Assembly (NCBI RefSeq): GCF_902498185.1
Contig: NZ_CABVIX010000005.1
Location: 62,001-126,000 of the forward strand
Length of the DNA: 64,000 nucleotides
Direction: 5' to 3'
From: Pseudomonas fluorescens
GTDB lineage: Bacteria > Pseudomonadota > Gammaproteobacteria > Pseudomonadales > Pseudomonadaceae
Shown: piece by piece, positions 63,080 to 64,000 of the stretch
Numbering within the stretch: the first letter of the stretch is position 1
Layout: every line of letters starts with the position of its first letter
The notes under the pieces: generated by a model
What the model was told of the DNA's origin: nothing
The model's input: the letters and a program-made list of their open reading frames with translations, nothing else
The model's database searches: none
Program-made: the position numbers and the translations under genes

Positions 63080-63268
63080 TCAGGTGCGGCCACCGCCTTT
63101 TCCGGAGCCGCTTTTATCAGATCCCGAGCCGCCACTGGTTTTTCCACCGCCGCTGGACTGTCCGCCTTTGCGGCCGGCTTCGGACGCTTTTTCCTTGTCA
63201 TTGGCAAAGTTTCCGGAGTTCTTGTTGCCACTGCCTTGACTGCCGGTCTTGCCCTGGTTGTTAGCCAT
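63080..63268 (-). CDS. KGG-repeat stress-induced protein
   Basis: 62 residues from the ATG at 63268 (MANNQGKTGSQGSGNKNSGN), with GAGGTAAAG upstream. Gly, Ser and Lys rich; FANDKEKASEAGRKGGQSSG contains the KGG motif of the Con-10/GsiB-type stress proteins, and the tail is a Gly-Lys-Ser repeat. These are hydrophilic, disordered proteins made in stationary phase or under osmotic stress. A frame open upstream to 63373 has no support. Confidence 0.85.
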   Translation of the reverse strand: MANNQGKTGSQGSGNKNSGNFANDKEKASEAGRKGGQSSGGGKTSGGSGSDKSGSGKGGGRT

Positions 63269-63430
63269 GATCTTTACCTCAAGTCGTTTCGGAAGTGCAT
63301 GACAAGTCGCCATACATAGGTGGGAGTTCGGCAAGCGGCGGATATTCGTTTTTATTTCGAATGGGTCGGACAAGCGGTATTAAATAAAGCGAATTAGATG
63401 TTTGGCGCCCCAAGTAAACGGGTCTGCGCC

Positions 63431-64000
63431 TTACTGGGGTCGCTCCCGTTGCCGCTGCTGGCGTCCCAGCCATCCCCCTGTCGCACCCCACGCCAGCGCA
63501 ATGATGGCGCCGATCATCATCGCCAGCTGGGGGTGGTCCCCCATGATGTCCAAGGCACGCTTCACCCAGCCGCTTAGCGCGTCACCGCCCCGGTAAACCA
63601 CCGTATCGATGAAGTTCTTGGCCTTGTACTTTTCTTCGGCCGGCAGCACGGTGAAAAGCATCTCTCTCCCCGGCCGGACCAGCGCGTACTCCCCCGCACG
63701 TCGCACCACCATGACGACCACGAATACGGCAAACACTGGAGCCAGGGCCAGCCACAGGAATCCTGCGGCCATCACCAACGGCACCGCCACGAGCAACACC
63801 CCCACGCCGAGGCGCCGGGCAAGGCGCCCGGTAATGAATACCTGGGTGATGATCGCCAGCGCTTGCACCACGGCGTCGATCAGACCGAAGACCTGGGTTT
63901 GCCGGGTGCGGTCCGTGAAGGTTTCACTGACGATTCGCGCTTGCTCGAAATACAGGAAGGTACTGACGCTGGCGAGCAATATCACGAACAGCGCAATGCC
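63431..64000 (-). CDS. MFS-type transporter, C-terminal part (cut by window edge)
   Basis: At least 189 residues, open at the right edge. Five or six hydrophobic helices (IALFVILLASVSTFLYFEQA, VVQALAIITQVFITGRLARR, VLLVAVPLVMAAGFLWLALA, FAVFVVVMVVRRAGEYALVR, MMIGAIIALAWGATGGW). The REMLFTVLPAEEKYKAKNFIDTVVYRGGD segment occurs in Npt1/TlcA-like ADP/ATP carrier relatives and in MFS proteins of the same clan. The N-terminal half and the true start lie outside the window. Confidence 0.75.
   Translation of the reverse strand, partial: GIALFVILLASVSTFLYFEQARIVSETFTDRTRQTQVFGLIDAVVQALAIITQVFITGRLARRLGVGVLLVAVPLVMAAGFLWLALAPVFAVFVVVMVVRRAGEYALVRPGREMLFTVLPAEEKYKAKNFIDTVVYRGGDALSGWVKRALDIMGDHPQLAMMIGAIIALAWGATGGWLGRQQRQRERPQ

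Overview
The window looks like chromosome of a Pseudomonas, most likely the P. putida group. The reasons are a pcaIJ pair next to a perfect PcaR-type operator, a creatinase and creatininase that resemble the P. putida enzymes, metE, REP-type palindromes in intergenic DNA, and a large stress and DNA-repair island with LigD and Ku. No rRNA, tRNA or CRISPR array was seen. Function calls come from reading the sequence and from remembered protein families; no database was searched.

Layout. 1-1.5 kb: the end of a polyamine-type ABC uptake locus. 1.9-11.5 kb: single metabolic genes (DUF1206, MDR oxidoreductase, LysR, old yellow enzyme, YkgJ-type protein, SDR, MFS pump) and a deletion scar that joins two broken genes. 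11.6-15.9 kb: a xanthine dehydrogenase relic, pcaIJ (beta-ketoadipate CoA-transferase), an IS200/IS605 relic, an MFS symporter and a dead LysR gene. 16-22.4 kb: LysR/esterase/DODA dioxygenase and hydrolase/nitroreductase/monooxygenase/tautomerase genes plus a second LysR gene, tied together by an almost identical 17-bp operator at two promoters. 22.5-25 kb: SDR, LLM flavin oxidoreductase and a decayed DUF2251 gene.

25.3-32.5 kb: a polyol or pentose catabolic cluster (ribitol-dehydrogenase-like SDR, LacI repressor, RbsB/A/C-type ABC importer, FGGY kinase) with four copies of one LacI-type operator. 32.4-38.9 kb: a creatinine/creatine module (creatinase, creatininase, APC permease, GlxA-type AraC regulator), a broken second GlxA gene, and XdhC. 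39-41.4 kb: metE.

41.6-64 kb: a dense island of probable stationary-phase and stress genes. It holds small acidic proteins, a DUF6555 protein, a ClpP-like protein with a Zn-alcohol dehydrogenase, an overlapping DUF72/EEP/ClsB/YbhN operon, metallothionein, LigD, an overlapping operon of acyl-CoA-dehydrogenase-like, PIG-L, methyltransferase and GT2 genes, Ku with a small Cys-rich upstream gene, SDR, CinA-like and DUF421 proteins, an operon of haem-oxygenase-like iron enzyme, methyltransferase and YbdK ligase, a lipoprotein, a KGG-repeat protein and an MFS-type membrane protein cut by the window edge.

The best candidates for undescribed systems are the operon between LigD and Ku (52.6-55.7 kb) and the iron-enzyme/methyltransferase/ligase operon (59.4-62.8 kb). 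The 6-34 kb stretch is rich in gene relics (at least eight), so it appears to be a decaying, rearranged accessory zone.
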